From positions 1 to 6,351 of the forward strand of contig DATFXR010000722.1 of the NCBI GenBank assembly GCA_035315685.1: a stretch of 6,351 bases of DNA, in the 5' to 3' direction. The notes under the pieces were generated by a model, which was given only the letters and a program-made list of their open reading frames with translations, was not told the DNA's origin and did not search any database. The DNA comes from QHWK01 sp035315685. Its GTDB lineage: Bacteria > Acidobacteriota > Vicinamibacteria > Vicinamibacterales > CAVVIG01. The number at the start of each line of letters is the position of its first letter. The stretch's first letter is position 1. Positions 4,966-6,351 of this stretch are shown piece after piece. The position numbers were made by a program, and so were the translations under genes.

Positions 4966-5148
4966 ATGCCGAATCCAAAACGACGACACTCGAAGACGCG
5001 AACCGCGAAGCGCCGCACGCACGACGCGCTGAAGCAGGCCGGCCTCAGCGAGTGCCCGCACTGCCACGAACCGAAAGCCCCGCACCGCGTGTGCGCCAAC
5101 TGCGGCTACTATCGCGGCCGGCAGGCGCGGGCCGTGGAAGAAGAGTAG
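4966..5148 (+). CDS. rpmF: Large ribosomal subunit protein bL32
   Basis: The 60-residue product begins MPNPKRRHSKTRTAKRRTHD, the basic rRNA-binding N-terminus typical of L32. It then has a zinc ribbon with C30-x2-C33 and C43-x2-C46 (ECPHCHEP and CANCGYYRG). All four Cys are intact, so this is the zinc-binding form. Length is normal. The Shine-Dalgarno region is weak and lies at the edge of the heptad array. The position between the DUF177 gene and plsX is the widespread arrangement tying ribosome production to lipid synthesis. Confidence 0.96.
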   Translation: MPNPKRRHSKTRTAKRRTHDALKQAGLSECPHCHEPKAPHRVCANCGYYRGRQARAVEEE

Positions 5149-5158
5149 GCCCGCGCCA

Positions 5159-5320
5159 GTTCAGCGTTCAGGGTTCACGGTTCAGGATTCTCGTTCTCGT
5201 TCTGGTTGGGGTTCTCGCCCGGGTTCTGATGTGAGCGAGAACGAGAACCCGAACCTGAACCGAACGAGAACTCTGAACCCGAACGAGAACCCTGAACCCT
5301 GAACGCTGAACCCTGAACCC
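5159..5320 (+). repeat. Heptad array (GTTCAGG/GTTCTCG and complement) filling the rpmF-plsX gap
   Basis: The whole gap is made of 7-bp-like units: GTTCAGG and GTTCTCG types on the left, CCCTGAA and GAACGAG types on the right. The outer arms 5159-5177 and 5293-5311 are a perfect 19-bp inverted repeat. Inner pairings include 5193-5203 with 5238-5248, or alternatively 5211-5218 with 5235-5242. A large imperfect hairpin is expected in the RNA. The last units, CCCTGAA (5311-5317) and CCCAATG (5318-5324), carry the heptad register into the plsX start codon. Confidence 0.85.
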
Positions 5321-5321
5321 A

Positions 5322-6332
5322 ATGATCTGGGTAGCGGTCGACGCGATGGGCGGCGATTTCGCCCCGCGTCTTGTCGTCGACGGCGCGCTGGCGGCAGCGC
5401 GTCATTTCGATCTGGGCGTCATGCTCGTCGGCCGTCGCGATGCGATCGACGCCGAGCTCCGCCGGCACGACGACCTCGACTCGACGCGGCTTCGCATCGT
5501 CGACGCGCCGGACGTCGTCGCGATGGACGAAGCGCCGTCGGCGTCCCTGCGGCGGAAACCGGGCGCGTCGATCAGGGTCGCCGCGGAGACCGTCGCGCGA
5601 GGCGAGGCCGCCGCGCTCTTCAGCGCCGGCCACACCGGCGCAACCGTGATGGCGGCACACGCCGCGTTCGGCATGCTGCCCGGCGTGGACCGTCCCGCGC
5701 TGGCGGCGACGGTGCCGACTCCGCACCGTCCGGCCATCCTGCTCGACGTCGGCGCCAGCGTCGAGAGCCGGCCGCATCACCTGCTCCAGTTCGCGGTGAT
5801 GGGCAGCGTCTACGCGCGCGTGGCGTTCGGGCTCGAGCGGCCGCGCGTCGGCCTGCTTTCGATCGGCGAGGAAGCGACGAAGGGCAACGAGCTGACCCGG
5901 GAAGCGCATCGGCTGCTGAAGGCGTCAGCGCTTGCCTTCAGCGGCAATGTCGAAGCACGCGACGTCTACACCGGACAGGCGGACGTGATCGTCTGCGACG
6001 GGTTCACCGGCAACGTCGCGCTGAAGATCAGCGAGGGGCTGGTCGAGGTCGTCGGGACGATGTTGACCGAGGAGTTGTCGAGCACGATCACGATGCGCGT
6101 CGGATCGCTGCTGACGCGCCGCGCGCTCCGCCACTTCCGCCGCCGCGTCGACTACTCGGAATACGGCGGCGCGCCGCTGCTCGGGGTGGCGGGCGTCGCG
6201 ATCGTCGGACACGGCCGATCGAGCGCCAAGGCCGTGCGCAACGCCGTGGCGATGGCGTATCGCTTCGCCGCGGAGCGATTCGTCGAGCGGATCGAGCGGG
6301 AGATTGCTGCCGCAACGGTGCCTCACTCGTGA
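5322..6332 (+). CDS. plsX: Phosphate acyltransferase (acyl-ACP:phosphate acyltransferase)
   Basis: PlsX converts acyl-ACP and phosphate to acyl-phosphate, the donor for PlsY in phosphatidic acid synthesis. It acts at the inner face of the membrane. The 336-residue product starts with the conserved MIWVAVDAMGGDFAP (DAMGGD at 7-12). It contains SAGHTGATVMA from residue 101, LLDVGASVESRP around 142, LLSIGEEATKGNE, and the hallmark CDGFTGNVALKISEG around D226-N231. The end carries YGGAPLLGVAGVAIVGHGRS. Length and motif order are normal. ATG 5322 is fixed by homology at the N-terminus. The bases just before it are heptad repeat, with no Shine-Dalgarno sequence. The stop TGA overlaps the GTG start of fabD, indicating coupling. 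The classical neighbour fabH is absent at this point. Confidence 0.95.
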   Translation: MIWVAVDAMGGDFAPRLVVDGALAAARHFDLGVMLVGRRDAIDAELRRHDDLDSTRLRIVDAPDVVAMDEAPSASLRRKPGASIRVAAETVARGEAAALFSAGHTGATVMAAHAAFGMLPGVDRPALAATVPTPHRPAILLDVGASVESRPHHLLQFAVMGSVYARVAFGLERPRVGLLSIGEEATKGNELTREAHRLLKASALAFSGNVEARDVYTGQADVIVCDGFTGNVALKISEGLVEVVGTMLTEELSSTITMRVGSLLTRRALRHFRRRVDYSEYGGAPLLGVAGVAIVGHGRSSAKAVRNAVAMAYRFAAERFVERIEREIAAATVPHS

Positions 6333-6351
6333 TTGCTTTTCTGTTTCCAGG
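6329..6351 (+). CDS. fabD: Malonyl-CoA:ACP acyltransferase, first codons (partial)
   Basis: GTG 6329-6331 overlaps the plsX stop and opens a frame reading MIAFLFPG up to the window edge. That matches the very conserved FabD N-terminus, which continues GQGSQ in the family. FabD loads malonyl groups onto acyl carrier protein. Position after plsX fits the fatty-acid gene cluster. Only seven full codons and part of an eighth are visible, so the call rests on this short match and on context. Confidence 0.8.

Noticed and set aside
5175..5909. Minus-strand open frame with a repetitive Asn-Glu-Pro tail
   Set aside because: The tail is a translation of the heptad array and the rest is antisense to plsX.

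Overview
This is a GC-rich bacterial chromosome segment carrying housekeeping genes, all on the + strand. Gene content, codon use and the dense intergenic repeats suggest an Acidobacteriota-type genome, possibly Vicinamibacteria. That placement is an inference, not a database result. I see no phage, insertion-sequence transposase, CRISPR array or RNA gene.

Layout. Positions 1-77 are the tail of a TonB/TolA-like energy-transducer C-terminal domain. It is translationally coupled through GTGA to a predicted 25-residue single-span membrane protein (74-151). A gene-free stretch (152-613) follows. It contains a short stem-loop and degenerate 88-bp tandem repeats that run almost to the miaA start codon. 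miaA (tRNA dimethylallyltransferase) overlaps hfq (RNA chaperone), and deoB (phosphopentomutase) begins at or inside the end of hfq. A 30-bp perfect inverted repeat separates deoB from a type 2 dGTPase-like HD hydrolase. After another repeat-rich gap comes the lipid/ribosome cluster: a DUF177/YceD protein, rpmF (L32), plsX, and the first codons of fabD at the right edge.

How the genes fit together. miaA-hfq is a common pair for tRNA modification and RNA-based regulation. deoB and the dGTPase-like gene both touch deoxynucleoside metabolism. DUF177-rpmF-plsX-fabD is the classic link between ribosomal protein L32 and fatty-acid/phospholipid synthesis, here without fabH between plsX and fabD.

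The proteins belong to known families, so I do not claim a new defence or metabolic system. The unusual material lies in the repeats and a few residues. Several different 7-bp repeat families fill intergenic gaps. One overlaps the DUF177 stop codon and one runs into the plsX ATG, leaving it without a Shine-Dalgarno site. One heptad array lies in frame inside deoB. deoB lacks any ATG, GTG, TTG or CTG start upstream of its conserved first beta-strand, and its phospho-acceptor Thr is Ser. Hfq has Arg and Glu at the positions of the distal-face Tyr25 and Lys31 of E. coli.
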